A stretch of DNA of 62,206 nt from Candidatus Eisenbergiella pullistercoris (lineage in GTDB: Bacteria > Bacillota > Clostridia > Lachnospirales > Lachnospiraceae), in the NCBI GenBank assembly GCA_019115665.1, contig DXDD01000086.1:1-62206 (forward strand). The letters are read 5' to 3'. Every line of letters begins with the position of its first letter. The first letter of the stretch is position 1. A program made the position numbers and the translations under genes. This document shows, one piece after another, positions 51,259-59,991 of this stretch. The notes under the pieces are model-generated. The model was not told the DNA's origin. It worked only from the letters and a program-made list of their open reading frames with translations, and made no database searches.

Positions 51259-51966
51259 TCATTCCTCTGCATCTTCCTCCGGCGGCGTATAAAGCGTCCA
51301 GCCGAGCCCGGCGTCATAGGCCAGGCAATCCCATATGATCTGACCGTCTTCATCCAGCACCGGATCGCCGCCCGGCCGATTGACGGGAACCTCAAAAAGG
51401 ATGTCGATATATCTCCCTCTTTCCGCATCCTCCGCCCTTGCATAGAACAGATATTCCACGCTCGGCTCGTTTCCCAGGTTCAGGGGCAGAAGCCATTCCT
51501 TATTCTCCGGAGACGGAAAGCCGAAATGCAGGGAAAGCCGGCGGGAGGAGCCTTCTTCCTGTCCGGAAGCCTCTTCCTGAGCGTCCGTCTCCTGCGCTTC
51601 TCCCAGCGAATCCGCTTCCTCCGCCAGAGCGGAAGCCTCCTGCGCCTCCTGCGGAATCACCTCCGGCCTTTGATACAGGTCCTCTCTCATTTTCTGGCAG
51701 AGCTCGTTGTCCGCAAGGATCACAAAGTCCTCCCAGTTGTCCTGAAATTCCTGCAGCTCCTTCACCTGATCCGCCAGGCTGTGGGCCTGCGCGCTCAGCT
51801 CATTGATGGCTTCCTGCGCGGACACCGCTTCCGCCTCAAGCCTCTCCTGCTCCCGGCGCTCCATATAGATCACGAACGCCTCCACCAGCATGGCCCCAAG
51901 GAGCACCGCAACCGTAATATAAGTGAGGATCTTTGCAAACACATCTTCTCTGAAGCTCATTTTCAA
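51259..51966 (-). CDS. Membrane-anchored coiled-coil protein, unknown
   Basis: 235 aa, not recognised. An N-terminal membrane helix (ILTYITVAVLLGAMLVEAFVIYM, 13-35) is followed by a coiled coil (EREQERLEAEAV to KELQEF, here MERREQERLEAEAVSAQEA), a Glu/Ala/Gln-rich acidic linker, and a C-terminal domain with LHFGFPSPENKEWLLPLNLG and YIDILFEVPVN. Topology suggests a short cytosolic start and an external coiled coil, a little like divisome proteins of the FtsL/DivIC type, but the C-terminal domain is different. TTG 51966 or ATG 51960 may be the start. Confidence 0.6.
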   Translation of the reverse strand: MKMSFREDVFAKILTYITVAVLLGAMLVEAFVIYMERREQERLEAEAVSAQEAINELSAQAHSLADQVKELQEFQDNWEDFVILADNELCQKMREDLYQRPEVIPQEAQEASALAEEADSLGEAQETDAQEEASGQEEGSSRRLSLHFGFPSPENKEWLLPLNLGNEPSVEYLFYARAEDAERGRYIDILFEVPVNRPGGDPVLDEDGQIIWDCLAYDAGLGWTLYTPPEEDAEE

Positions 51967-52100
51967 CGCAACCTTTCTCTTCCGCGTCCGGCTGCACCGC
52001 CCGGCAGCGCAGCGGGTACAGGTTCAGACAGCAACGGGTTTCACTGCTTTTCTTATTCTACACCATACCCGGAGAAAAGTCATTGCAAAATTCCCCGCCG

Positions 52101-52129
52101 TTGACATTTTCTGCCCGAAAGCTTATAAT
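52101..52129 (+). promoter_or_regulatory. Consensus sigma-A promoter of degV
   Basis: TTGACA (52101-52106), 17 nt, TATAAT (52124-52129): both hexamers match consensus. The leader is about 90 nt. Confidence 0.9.
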
Positions 52130-52226
52130 CAGCTTGTTTTGGAAACCCATTTTCTGCGGAAAAACACGGCGTTTTCGCCGGTCCGCAGGCCAGATATCCG
52201 ATACCGGAAGAAAAGAGAGAACTCCA

Positions 52227-53096
52227 ATGGAAAATTATCAGATCACTACAGACTCCAATTCCGATCTGCCGTCTGATCTTGCAGAAAAATATCATGCGGT
52301 GATCATTCCCCAGTACTACGCCTTCGGCGACGAGGTGTACGGAGACGAAAAAAACATGACGCCCGCGGAATTCTACAGCAGGATGCGGGAAGGAGCCCTT
52401 CCCTCCTCCATGGCGAACAATCCCGCCGTCATCCGGGAGCGTTTTGAAGCCATCCTGAAGGAGGGCTTCGATATCCTGCACATCGCCTTTTCCTCCGCTT
52501 TAAGCGGCAGCTGCAATAACGTCTGCGTGGCCGCGCAGGAGCTCATGGAGGACTATCCCGACAGGAAGATCGTCGTGGTGGATTCCCTGAATGTTTCTCT
52601 TGCGGAGTCCATTCTGTTCCTCAAGGCTCATCAGCTTCAGGACGAAGGCCGCAGTCTCTCCGAAAACGCCGCCTTCCTGGAGGATTATAAGAAGCATATC
52701 AACGTCCAGTTCACCGTGGACGACCTGTTCCACTTAAAGCGCGGCGGAAGGATCTCCGGCGCAGCAGCCGCAGTGGGAACCGCCCTGAACTTAAAGCCCT
52801 TCCTCTCCATCACCGCCGACGGGAAGCTTGCCTCCAACGGTACGGTACGCGGCCGCAAGAAATCCATCCGCGTGCTGGCGGAACGGATGCGCGACACCCT
52901 GGGCGATAATCCGGACAAAACCGTTCCCGTAGGCATTGTACACGGAAACTGCATGGAGGATGCGCAGCTTGCCGCCTCCTATGTGAAGGAGCTGACCGGG
53001 ATCGACAACATCCTCATCAACGACGTCAGCCCCAGCATCGGCACGCACGCGGGTCCCGGCGCACTGGGAATCCTGTATTACGGAAAGGAACGCTGA
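52227..53096 (+). CDS. DegV-family fatty-acid-binding protein
   Basis: 289-aa cytosolic protein. ITTDSNSDLPSDLAEKY, FSSALSGSCNNVCVAAQEL, TVDDLFHLKRGGRISG and GPGALGILYYGKE are DegV signatures. Relatives (FakB) bind fatty acids for FakA kinase; a FakA gene is not in this window. ATG 52227 follows AAGAGAGAACTCC; frames upstream are not supported. It has its own consensus promoter. Confidence 0.93.
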   Translation: MENYQITTDSNSDLPSDLAEKYHAVIIPQYYAFGDEVYGDEKNMTPAEFYSRMREGALPSSMANNPAVIRERFEAILKEGFDILHIAFSSALSGSCNNVCVAAQELMEDYPDRKIVVVDSLNVSLAESILFLKAHQLQDEGRSLSENAAFLEDYKKHINVQFTVDDLFHLKRGGRISGAAAAVGTALNLKPFLSITADGKLASNGTVRGRKKSIRVLAERMRDTLGDNPDKTVPVGIVHGNCMEDAQLAASYVKELTGIDNILINDVSPSIGTHAGPGALGILYYGKER

Positions 53097-53194
53097 TCCA
53101 TATCATCTACTGCAAACACTGCATGCAGCTCCTGCTTTGTATCACTGGCCGGAAGATTCGGTATACGGCGGGAGCTCATGACGGAATACAATAA

Positions 53195-53215
53195 GGGCGT
53201 CCTTTGCGGACGCCC
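53195..53215 (-). terminator. Terminator of the toxin-antitoxin pair
   Basis: GGGCGTCC (53195-53202) pairs with GGACGCCC (53208-53215). On the minus strand it is followed by TTATTGTATT, 16 nt beyond the antitoxin stop. It may also slow plus-strand read-through from degV. The stretch 53097-53194 holds no gene. Confidence 0.55.
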
Positions 53216-53230
53216 TCCCCATAATCTATT

Positions 53231-53419
53231 TCAGGACCATACTTCCTCATGGGAGTACAGATCCCCATTCGCAATATCCTGTTTTGCCTGGCGTATTGCT
53301 TCGATTTCATCAGGAGAAGCTGCATCCTCCTCTACAAATTTCAGAAGAATGCGATATACAGTATCAATTTCCTTTTCGTCCACGATATCGATCAAACTAT
53401 GCAGCGTGTCTCTGCTCAT
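53231..53419 (-). CDS. Putative antitoxin partner of the RelE-type toxin
   Basis: 62-aa acidic protein (LIDIVDEKEIDTVYRILLKFVEEDAASPDEIEAI). The pattern, small acidic protein directly after a RelE-type toxin (11-nt gap), suggests an antitoxin or regulator of that toxin; the C terminus (QDIANGDLYSHEEVW) may bind the toxin. No DNA-binding fold is obvious. GGAGGTGAT lies before the ATG at 53419. The toxin gene comes first in the pair. Confidence 0.65.
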   Translation of the reverse strand: MSRDTLHSLIDIVDEKEIDTVYRILLKFVEEDAASPDEIEAIRQAKQDIANGDLYSHEEVWS

Positions 53420-53430
53420 AATATCACCTC

Positions 53431-53673
53431 CTACAGCCCTTTATAAGCCTCGCCTCGCGGCAGAACGGCATCAATTACAATTCCTTCGTCCCAAACTTCA
53501 TAAATCACTCTGTAGTCTCCAACTCTCAGGCGGTACAAATTGGAATATCCCTGCAATTTTTTAATATCCCCAAAAGGTATTTTTTCAATTCCTTCTCTGA
53601 CTCTGTCTTTGACTCTTGAATCCAACGCCTTAATGTTCTTCATAGCCCGTTTCGTATAAATAACTTTTGGCAC
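53431..53673 (-). CDS. RelE/ParE-family toxin
   Basis: 80-aa basic protein with the RelE-like order YTKRAMKNIKALDSRVKDRV, then the core LYRLRVGDYRVIYEV and a C-terminal hydrophobic strand (IVIDAVLPRG). In the family this fold cleaves ribosome-bound mRNA (RelE) or acts on gyrase (ParE); the Arg-rich core favours an mRNase. ATG 53673 is behind AAAGGAGAAGC. It precedes its presumed antitoxin, unlike classical relBE order. Confidence 0.82.
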   Translation of the reverse strand: MPKVIYTKRAMKNIKALDSRVKDRVREGIEKIPFGDIKKLQGYSNLYRLRVGDYRVIYEVWDEGIVIDAVLPRGEAYKGL

Positions 53674-53753
53674 TTATGCTTCTCCTTTCGATACTTAATC
53701 CACTACACAAAAGCACCTTATATCAGGCTCTATTTTTCATTTATTATATCACA

Positions 53754-53781
53754 AAAGCCGGAAATGGAAACCTCCGGCTTT
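53754..53781 (-). terminator. Terminator of the queA operon
   Basis: AAAGCCGG and CCGGCTTT (53754-53761, 53774-53781) form a stem that is followed by T residues on either strand, so it can end queA (minus) and any plus-strand transcript. Just beyond, TATAAT on the minus strand (53744-53749) may be the -10 of the toxin gene promoter. Confidence 0.65.
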
Positions 53782-53811
53782 TTCTTTGTTCACAAATATA
53801 CGGTTTTGATG

Positions 53812-54846
53812 TCACTGGATCAGCATCGCATCTCCAAAGGAAAAGAACCGATACCTCTCCTTCACCGCCTCTTCATAGGCAGCCAGCACATGCTCCCGTC
53901 CCGCAAGGGCGGAAACCAGCATGACCAGAGTGGATTCCGGCAGATGGAAGTTGGTGATCAGGGCGTCCAGCACCTTGAAGCGGTAGCCCGGATAGATGAA
54001 AATATCCGTGTCGCCGCAGCCCGCTTCCACCTGGCCGTTCTCATCGGCGGCGCTTTCCACGGTGCGGCAGCTGGTGGTTCCCACGCAGATCACCCTGCCG
54101 CCGTTTTTCTTTGTCCGGTTGATCTTCTCCGCCGCTTCCGTGCTCACCTGATAATATTCGGAATGCATGTGGTGCTCCTTCACGTTTTCCACCTTCACCG
54201 GGCGGAAGGTGCCCAGTCCCACATGCAGGGTCACATAGGCAAGCTCCACGCCCATGTCCTGAATCTGATCAAGCAGCTCCGGCGTAAAATGCAGGCCGGC
54301 GGTAGGCGCGGCGGCGGAGCCGTCAAATCTGGCGTATACCGTCTGGTAACGGTTTTTGTCCTGCAGCTTGTGGGTGATGTAGGGAGGCAGAGGCATCTCG
54401 CCCAGGCGGTCCAGAACCTCTTCCCAGATTCCGTCATAGAAAAAGCGGATCAGACGGTTTCCGTCCTCCACCACGTCCTCCACCTGCGCATGCAGAAGTC
54501 CGTCTCCGAACGCAAGCCTTGTGCCGGGTCTCGCCTTCTTTCCGGGCTTTACCAGGCATTCCCACACGTCGCCCGTCCGGCGCTTCAGCAGGAGCACCTC
54601 AACAGCGCCGCCGGTTTCCTCCCGCACGCCCATGAGTCTGGCCGGAATCACCCTGGTGTTGTTCAGGACCAGGCAGTCTCCGGGCCTGAGAAAAGAGGGG
54701 ATCTCCCGGAATACATGATGGGAAACCGCCCCCGTTTTCTGATCCAGGACCATCAGTCTGGAGGACGAACGGTCCTCCAGGGGATCCTGCGCGATGAGCT
54801 CCGGCGGGAGCTCATAAAAATAATCGGATGTTTTCAGTCCGTCCAT
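53812..54846 (-). CDS. queA: S-adenosylmethionine:tRNA ribosyltransferase-isomerase
   Basis: 344-aa enzyme that transfers the ribosyl group of SAM to preQ1-tRNA in queuosine synthesis. [55 protein letters not shown] and [15 protein letters not shown] are typical. Length is normal. The start at 54846 lies 3 nt from the M18 aminopeptidase stop, so the pair is coupled. No other queuosine gene is in the window. Confidence 0.97.
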   Translation of the reverse strand: MDGLKTSDYFYELPPELIAQDPLEDRSSSRLMVLDQKTGAVSHHVFREIPSFLRPGDCLVLNNTRVIPARLMGVREETGGAVEVLLLKRRTGDVWECLVKPGKKARPGTRLAFGDGLLHAQVEDVVEDGNRLIRFFYDGIWEEVLDRLGEMPLPPYITHKLQDKNRYQTVYARFDGSAAAPTAGLHFTPELLDQIQDMGVELAYVTLHVGLGTFRPVKVENVKEHHMHSEYYQVSTEAAEKINRTKKNGGRVICVGTTSCRTVESAADENGQVEAGCGDTDIFIYPGYRFKVLDALITNFHLPESTLVMLVSALAGREHVLAAYEEAVKERYRFFSFGDAMLIQ

Positions 54847-54849
54847 GTC

Positions 54850-56241
54850 TTACATCCCGGCTTTCTTGAGAAAGGCCACATAGCCGCGCATGGTCTCATA
54901 GACATCCGCCTTGCTGGTCGCCTCCCAGGGCGCGTGCATGTTGAGCACGGCGATGCCGCAGTCGATCACGTTCATGCCGTACAGAGCCATGATATAGGCG
55001 ATGGTTCCGCCGCCGCCCACATCGACCTTGCCCAGCTCCGCGGTCTGGAACACGATATCAGAGCTGTCGCAGATATCACGGATATGGGCCACATACTCCG
55101 CGTTCGCGTCATTGGAGCCGGACTTTCCTCTGGAGCCCGTAAACTTGTTGAATACCATGCCCTCTCCCAGGAAAGCGGCGTTTTTCTTCTCAAAGCAGGA
55201 AGCATAGGAGGGGTCATACCCTGCGCTCACATCGGAAGAAAGCATGCAGGAATTCGCCAGGCACTTTCTCAGGTTCAGCTCGCTGTACTCTCCTGCCAGC
55301 TCCATCAGCTGCGCCGTCGCGTTTTCAAAGAAGCGGGACTGCATGCCGGTGGCTCCCACGCTGCCGATCTCTTCCTTGTCCACCAGGATGCAGCAGCCGG
55401 TGCGCTCCGTCACCTCGTCCGCCACCTCAAGGAGCGCTCTTGCGGAGGTATAGGCGCAGACTCTGTCGTCCTGTCCGTAGGCCAGGATCAGGCTGCGGTC
55501 AAAGCCGGCCTCTCTGGCATGTCCGGCGGGAACGATCTCCAGCTCGGCGGAAAGGAAATCCTCCTCCTCGATATCATAATTCTCCTTCAGGATCTTCAGA
55601 ACGCCCGCGGAAACGGCGTTCTTTTCCTCGTCCTTCAGGGGGATATTTCCGACCACCAGGTCAAGGGCTTCTCCTTCGATCACCTTTGCCGCCTTCTTCT
55701 CCATCTGCTCTCCGGCCAGATGAATCAGCAGATCGGAAACAAAGAAGACCGGATCGTCCTCGGCCTCGCCCACATTGATCTCCACCGTGGTGCCGTCCTT
55801 CTTCACCACGACGCCGTGCAGGGCGAGGGGAAGCGCCACCCACTGATATTTCTTGATGCCGCCGTAGTAATGCGTATCCAGATAGGCGATGTTCTCCTCT
55901 TCAAACAGGGGATTCTGCTTCACATCCATTCTGGGGCTGTCAATATGCGCGCCGAGAAGATTCATGCCGTTCCTCATCGGCTGCTTTCCGATCTGGTACA
56001 TGAGCAGGCACTTGTTCATGTTCACCGCGTAAACCTTGTCGCCGGGCTTAACCTTCTCTCCCTTTTCCACCAGCTCGTTCAGCTCCCGGTAGCCGGCCTT
56101 TTCAATCTGATTTACCAGCGTGTCCACGCATTCCCGCTCCGTCTTTCCGTTGTCCAGAAAGTCCATATATTCTCTGGCGAACGCGTCCGCCGCCTTTACC
56201 TGCTCCTCAGACCAGGTCTTCCATACATTTTTTCTTTCCAT
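54850..56241 (-). CDS. M18-family aminopeptidase
   Basis: 463-aa metallo-aminopeptidase (aspartyl-aminopeptidase fold, dodecamer in relatives). Metal ligands lie in LLGAHIDSPRMD (His, Asp), LVDKEEIGSVGATGM (Glu, catalytic Glu), SSDVSAGYDP (Asp) and VLNMHAPWEATSKAD (His). The clostridial type is involved in general peptide turnover. Its ATG at 56241 overlaps the stop of the preceding small gene by 1 nt (TGATG), so they are coupled. Confidence 0.93.
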   Translation of the reverse strand: MERKNVWKTWSEEQVKAADAFAREYMDFLDNGKTERECVDTLVNQIEKAGYRELNELVEKGEKVKPGDKVYAVNMNKCLLMYQIGKQPMRNGMNLLGAHIDSPRMDVKQNPLFEEENIAYLDTHYYGGIKKYQWVALPLALHGVVVKKDGTTVEINVGEAEDDPVFFVSDLLIHLAGEQMEKKAAKVIEGEALDLVVGNIPLKDEEKNAVSAGVLKILKENYDIEEEDFLSAELEIVPAGHAREAGFDRSLILAYGQDDRVCAYTSARALLEVADEVTERTGCCILVDKEEIGSVGATGMQSRFFENATAQLMELAGEYSELNLRKCLANSCMLSSDVSAGYDPSYASCFEKKNAAFLGEGMVFNKFTGSRGKSGSNDANAEYVAHIRDICDSSDIVFQTAELGKVDVGGGGTIAYIMALYGMNVIDCGIAVLNMHAPWEATSKADVYETMRGYVAFLKKAGM

Positions 56242-56537
56242 CAGTCTTCTCCTTCTTCCTTCTCTGCCGTTTCTTTCTTTTTCGAGCCCAGGACGGAACG
56301 CAGCAGCTCTCTCGCTCTTGCCACCTCGTCACTGTGAATCCGGAATACGCAGGCCGTTCTTCCCTTCGGCTTCCGGAACATGAACAGTCCCCCAAAACCC
56401 TTGTCTTCCCACTCCACATAGTAAGAGATCCTGTTTTTTAACAGGATTCGCTCCACCTTCTCCTTCGTGGCCATGTCATATACCTTGCAGAAGGCCACCT
56501 CATGATTCACAGATCCAATGTCCATTCTAATCCCCAT
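56241..56537 (-). CDS. Small uncharacterised protein, putative nucleotide- or signal-binding fold
   Basis: 98 aa. The order IGSVNHEVAFCKVYDMATKEKVERILLKNRISYYVEWED, then ACVFRIHSDEVARARELL suggests a small alpha/beta fold similar to DUF2007-like signal-transducing proteins; this is only a resemblance. The start is ATG 56537 or 56525 (GGGGA lies before the second). The C terminus is a Lys/Glu tail. It is translationally coupled to the M18 aminopeptidase. Confidence 0.55.
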   Translation of the reverse strand: MGIRMDIGSVNHEVAFCKVYDMATKEKVERILLKNRISYYVEWEDKGFGGLFMFRKPKGRTACVFRIHSDEVARARELLRSVLGSKKKETAEKEEGED

Positions 56538-56629
56538 TTCTTCTGCCGTACAGGCAGCGGCTGATTTCCTCAGGAACCGGGCAGCTGCACGATCCCGGCG
56601 GAAATTTCTCAGATTTCCCGCCACTCTTT

Positions 56630-56658
56630 ATTGTACTACGCTCTCCGCCTGATGCCAA
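56630..56658 (-). promoter_or_regulatory. Promoter of the small gene-M18-queA operon
   Basis: On the minus strand TTGGCA (56658-56653), 17 nt, TACAAT (56635-56630). The 396-nt gap 56538-56934 otherwise holds only the hairpin GGCGGAAATTTC to TTTCCCGCC (56597-56622) and the purF-side promoter. Confidence 0.65.
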
Positions 56659-56839
56659 GCCCCTTTATTTCCTCCGCCGTCTAAAAACAGACTTTTTTGA
56701 GGATTTTGGTCGTTTTTTATATCTTTCCCGCACGCGCGTCTTTTCTCTTGTGAAACATTTCCCCTTCTCCACGGCTCCCTTCGTTCATATCCACGCACCG
56801 CACCGCCAGCCGAAAAGCAATTCTTGGGAAATCCATTTC

Positions 56840-56868
56840 TATACAAGCCGGTTTTTTCATGATAAAAT
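56840..56868 (+). promoter_or_regulatory. Candidate promoter of the PurF-like gene
   Basis: TATACA (56840-56845, weak -35), 17 nt, TAAAAT (56863-56868). No purine riboswitch or PurR box was seen in the leader. Confidence 0.45.
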
Positions 56869-56934
56869 TAGGTTGGATTGCTTTTTGCAGCAGAAGAACA
56901 ACACGCATCACATACAGAAATGAGAGGTAAAAGC

Positions 56935-58341
56935 ATGGGCGGATTTTTTGGCGTTGCATCAAAGGAAGACTGCGTATTCGATCTTTTCTTCGGAACAGAC
57001 TACCACTCCCATCTGGGGACCCGCAGGGCGGGCATGGCCGTGTACAGCAGGGATTACGGCTTCGACCGCGCCATCCACAATATAGAAAACGCGCCTTTCC
57101 GGACAAAATTTGACCGGGAAGCCAATGAGATGAAGGGCAATCTCGGAATCGGATGCATTTCCGACTACGAGCCGCAGCCCCTGATCGTCCGCTCCCATCA
57201 CGGCACCTTTTCCATCGCCACCGTCGGGAAGATCAACAACACCGAGGAGATCCTTTCCAGGCTGCTGTTTTCTTCCCACATCCATTTCCTGGAAATGAGC
57301 GGAGGCACCATCAACGCCACGGAGCTGGTGGCGACCATCATCAACCAGAAGGAAAATCTGGTGGAGGGCATCCAGTACGCGCAGGAGATCATCGACGGCT
57401 CCATGACCATCCTGCTGATGACGCCAAAGGGCATCTACGCCGCAAGAGACCGGCTTGGCCGCACGCCTGTGGCGATCGGAAAAAAGGACAACGCCTACTG
57501 CGTTTCCTTTGAAAGCTTCGCCTATCTGAACCTGGGCTATACCAACGTGCGGGAGCTTGGGCCTGGAGAGATCGCCGTCATCACGCCGGAAGGGGCGAAG
57601 ACCCTGGTACAGCCGGGTAAGGATATGAAGATCTGCACCTTCCTCTGGGTTTACTACGGCTATCCTTCCTCCTCCTACGAAGGGATCAGCGTGGAAAAAA
57701 TGCGGTATAACTGCGGCGCTTCCATGGCGCGCCGCGACCACGTATCCCCGGATATCGTGGCCGGCGTTCCGGATTCGGGAACGGCCCATGCCATCGGCTA
57801 CGCAAACGCTTCGGGCATTCCTTTTTCCCGTCCGTTCATCAAGTATACGCCTACCTGGCCCCGTTCCTTCATGCCCACCATCCAGAGCAAGCGGAACCTG
57901 ATCGCCAAAATGAAGCTGATCCCGGTGCGCGACCTGATCCAGGACCGGAGCATGCTCCTGATCGACGATTCCATCGTGCGCGGCACACAGCTGCGGGAAA
58001 CCACGGAATTCCTGTATTCCAGCGGAGCGAAGGAGGTTCATATCCGTCCGGCCTGCCCGCCGCTGCTCTACGGCTGCAAATATCTGAACTTCTCCCGTTC
58101 CACCTCGGAGATGGATCTGATCACCAGACGGGTCATCCGGGACATGGAAGGAGAAGGACGGCATGTGGATCTGGACGCCTATGCCGATCCGGAATCCGAA
58201 CGGTATCAGACCATGGTGGAAAACATCGGGAAGCAGCTCAACTTCACTTCCCTGCGCTACAACCGGCTGGACGACATGATCGACTCCGTCGGCATCGACC
58301 GGTGCAAGCTGTGTACGTATTGCTGGGACGGGAAGGAATAA
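56935..58341 (+). CDS. PurF-like amidophosphoribosyltransferase without the N-terminal catalytic Cys
   Basis: 468-aa protein with the PurF fold. The phosphoribosyl domain is intact: PRPP loop SMLLIDDSIVRGTQLRE, and DMKICTFLWVYYGYPSSSYEG. Cys for an Fe-S cluster appear in the C terminus (RCKLCTYCWDG) and in YGCKYLNFSRS. The glutaminase domain starts MGGFFGVAS where PurF has a mature N-terminal Cys, and the oxyanion Asn-Gly region reads SIATVGKINN, so glutamine hydrolysis looks unlikely. It may use ammonia, be regulatory, or serve another pathway. ATG 56935 has GAGAGG 7 nt upstream. Confidence 0.8.
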   Translation: MGGFFGVASKEDCVFDLFFGTDYHSHLGTRRAGMAVYSRDYGFDRAIHNIENAPFRTKFDREANEMKGNLGIGCISDYEPQPLIVRSHHGTFSIATVGKINNTEEILSRLLFSSHIHFLEMSGGTINATELVATIINQKENLVEGIQYAQEIIDGSMTILLMTPKGIYAARDRLGRTPVAIGKKDNAYCVSFESFAYLNLGYTNVRELGPGEIAVITPEGAKTLVQPGKDMKICTFLWVYYGYPSSSYEGISVEKMRYNCGASMARRDHVSPDIVAGVPDSGTAHAIGYANASGIPFSRPFIKYTPTWPRSFMPTIQSKRNLIAKMKLIPVRDLIQDRSMLLIDDSIVRGTQLRETTEFLYSSGAKEVHIRPACPPLLYGCKYLNFSRSTSEMDLITRRVIRDMEGEGRHVDLDAYADPESERYQTMVENIGKQLNFTSLRYNRLDDMIDSVGIDRCKLCTYCWDGKE

Positions 58342-58414
58342 GATTCGTCCCATTCCTGATTAAAAAGACTGGCGGCAGCAAACCGCAGATGCGGCGGCAT
58401 ACCGGATCTGCGGA

Positions 58415-59797
58415 TCATTTTCCGGCCAGCTCCCCGAGCACCCGATCCAGCACCTCAAAATATCCGGCGAAGGTCTTCCGGCAGCAGCCCGGATCGTCGA
58501 TCTCGATCCCGTCCGCGCGAAGGCCGGTCAGGGAAAAGCCCATGGCCATGCGGTGATCGTCATAGGTACGGACTTTCCCCGGCCCGGGACGACCCGGCCA
58601 GATGGTCAGCCCGTCCTCCCAGGTCCGGACGCGAATGCCGATCCTGGTCAGTTCCTGAGAAATCGCCGCAAGCCGGTCGCTCTCCTGATAGCGGATGTGC
58701 CCGATCCCCGTGATGGTCACGGGGGAATCCGCATAGGGCGCGATGGCGGCAAGGGTGATGGCCTGATCGGAGCAGGCGTGCATATCCGCTTCCACTCCTT
58801 TCAGCCTCCCCTTCTCTGGCCCGAAAAGCACGATCCCCTCCGGCGTTTCCTTCATCTCACAGCCCATCCGTCCCAGGATCCGTAAAAATTCCACATCCCC
58901 CTGCAGGGAATCAAAATGCACGCCCTGTACTCTGCCCTCTATTCCGAGAAGCGCCGCCATGGCATAGAAATAGCAGGCCGCGGATACATCCGGCTCTATC
59001 TCATAGACCTGATGTCTGTAGCATCCCTGTCCCATCCGGAAACCTCCCGTCCCTGCAGAACCTGCTTTCTCTGAAACACCGTCCAGACGCTGCGGCACAA
59101 TCCCGAACTGCTCCATCATCTTCACCGTCATATCGATGTAGGCCATGCCGTGCGTCCCCTTCACCCGGATGTCCAGATCCCTTCCGCTGCAGCAGGAGGC
59201 GATCAGAAGGGCGCTTAAAAACTGGCTGCTGTGGGCGATGTCCACCGTGACCGTCTGACGGCCGGCTGTCGAAGCCGCCACTTTCTCCGCTTCCCTTTTC
59301 CCCACTATGAGCGTAAACGGGAAATGTCCCTCCTCTCCTTCGTAAACCACCTGCGTTCCCAGCGACTTCAGGCAGGAAAAGAGCGGCTCCATGGGACGTC
59401 TGCGCATCTGCTCCGAAGCGTCCAGGTGCCAGACGCCCTCCTTCAGCCCCAGAAGCGCCGTCAGGAAACGGGCGGCTGTCCCGGCGCTTCCCACGTAAAC
59501 GGAAGCCTCCTTTTTCGGGATCCGTCCGCCCAGCCCCTTCACGCGGATCTCTTCCGCCGCTTCCTCCACGGTGATGGCAAAGCCCAGATCGGCAATACAC
59601 TGCACCAGATAGCGGGAATCGTCGGAAAACAACGCCCCTTTCAGGATGCAGTCCCCATCGGAAAGCATGGAAAGCAGAAGCGCCCGGTTTGTGATGCTTT
59701 TGGAACCGGGTACCCGCGCCGTAAATGCTTTTCTCCCTCCTGCTCCTTCATAAAGGTCTTGATAGATATTTCGCACCTGGTAGACTTTTCCTGCCAT
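58415..59797 (-). CDS. aroA: 3-phosphoshikimate 1-carboxyvinyltransferase (EPSP synthase)
   Basis: 460-aa enzyme of aromatic amino-acid synthesis. VPGSKSITNRALLLSML, YVGSAGTAARFLTALL, SSQFLSALLIASC (substrate loop), MHACSDQAITLAAIAPYA, KESDRL-like YQESDRLAAI and TYDDHRMAMGFS are diagnostic. The residue after GSAGTAARF fits class II-like enzymes. The length exceeds the typical 430 by an insertion around 215-250 (GVSEKAGSAGTGGFRMG). ATG 59797 has AGAGGA 8 nt upstream. It is alone, with no other aro gene nearby. Confidence 0.95.
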   Translation of the reverse strand: MAGKVYQVRNIYQDLYEGAGGRKAFTARVPGSKSITNRALLLSMLSDGDCILKGALFSDDSRYLVQCIADLGFAITVEEAAEEIRVKGLGGRIPKKEASVYVGSAGTAARFLTALLGLKEGVWHLDASEQMRRRPMEPLFSCLKSLGTQVVYEGEEGHFPFTLIVGKREAEKVAASTAGRQTVTVDIAHSSQFLSALLIASCCSGRDLDIRVKGTHGMAYIDMTVKMMEQFGIVPQRLDGVSEKAGSAGTGGFRMGQGCYRHQVYEIEPDVSAACYFYAMAALLGIEGRVQGVHFDSLQGDVEFLRILGRMGCEMKETPEGIVLFGPEKGRLKGVEADMHACSDQAITLAAIAPYADSPVTITGIGHIRYQESDRLAAISQELTRIGIRVRTWEDGLTIWPGRPGPGKVRTYDDHRMAMGFSLTGLRADGIEIDDPGCCRKTFAGYFEVLDRVLGELAGK

Positions 59798-59991
59798 GGT
59801 ATCTGTCCTCTCTTTCCCGTAGGTCTGTAACGGCATTCTTGAATTTCACTCAGGTTCATGGTACGATATTATTCGATATGCGTCAACATCCGATGTACCA
59901 TTCTGCCGCACACGGCAGAACAGCAGCGGCCGCCGGCAGGTACCGCAGCAGGAAACGGGATCGGTTCCGAGTTGCAGAAGTGAGGAAAAAC

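Noticed and set aside
53764-56337. Plus-strand ORF of 857 codons opposite queA and the M18 aminopeptidase
   Set aside because: Shadow of two clear minus-strand enzymes.
56640-56934. Purine riboswitch or PurR operator before the PurF-like gene
   Set aside because: No purine-aptamer core or paired Pur-box-like sequence was visible.
59837-59991. SAM riboswitch or T-box upstream of metF
   Set aside because: No S-box core (such as the CTTATCAAGAG-type motif), no T-box sequence and no terminator were seen.
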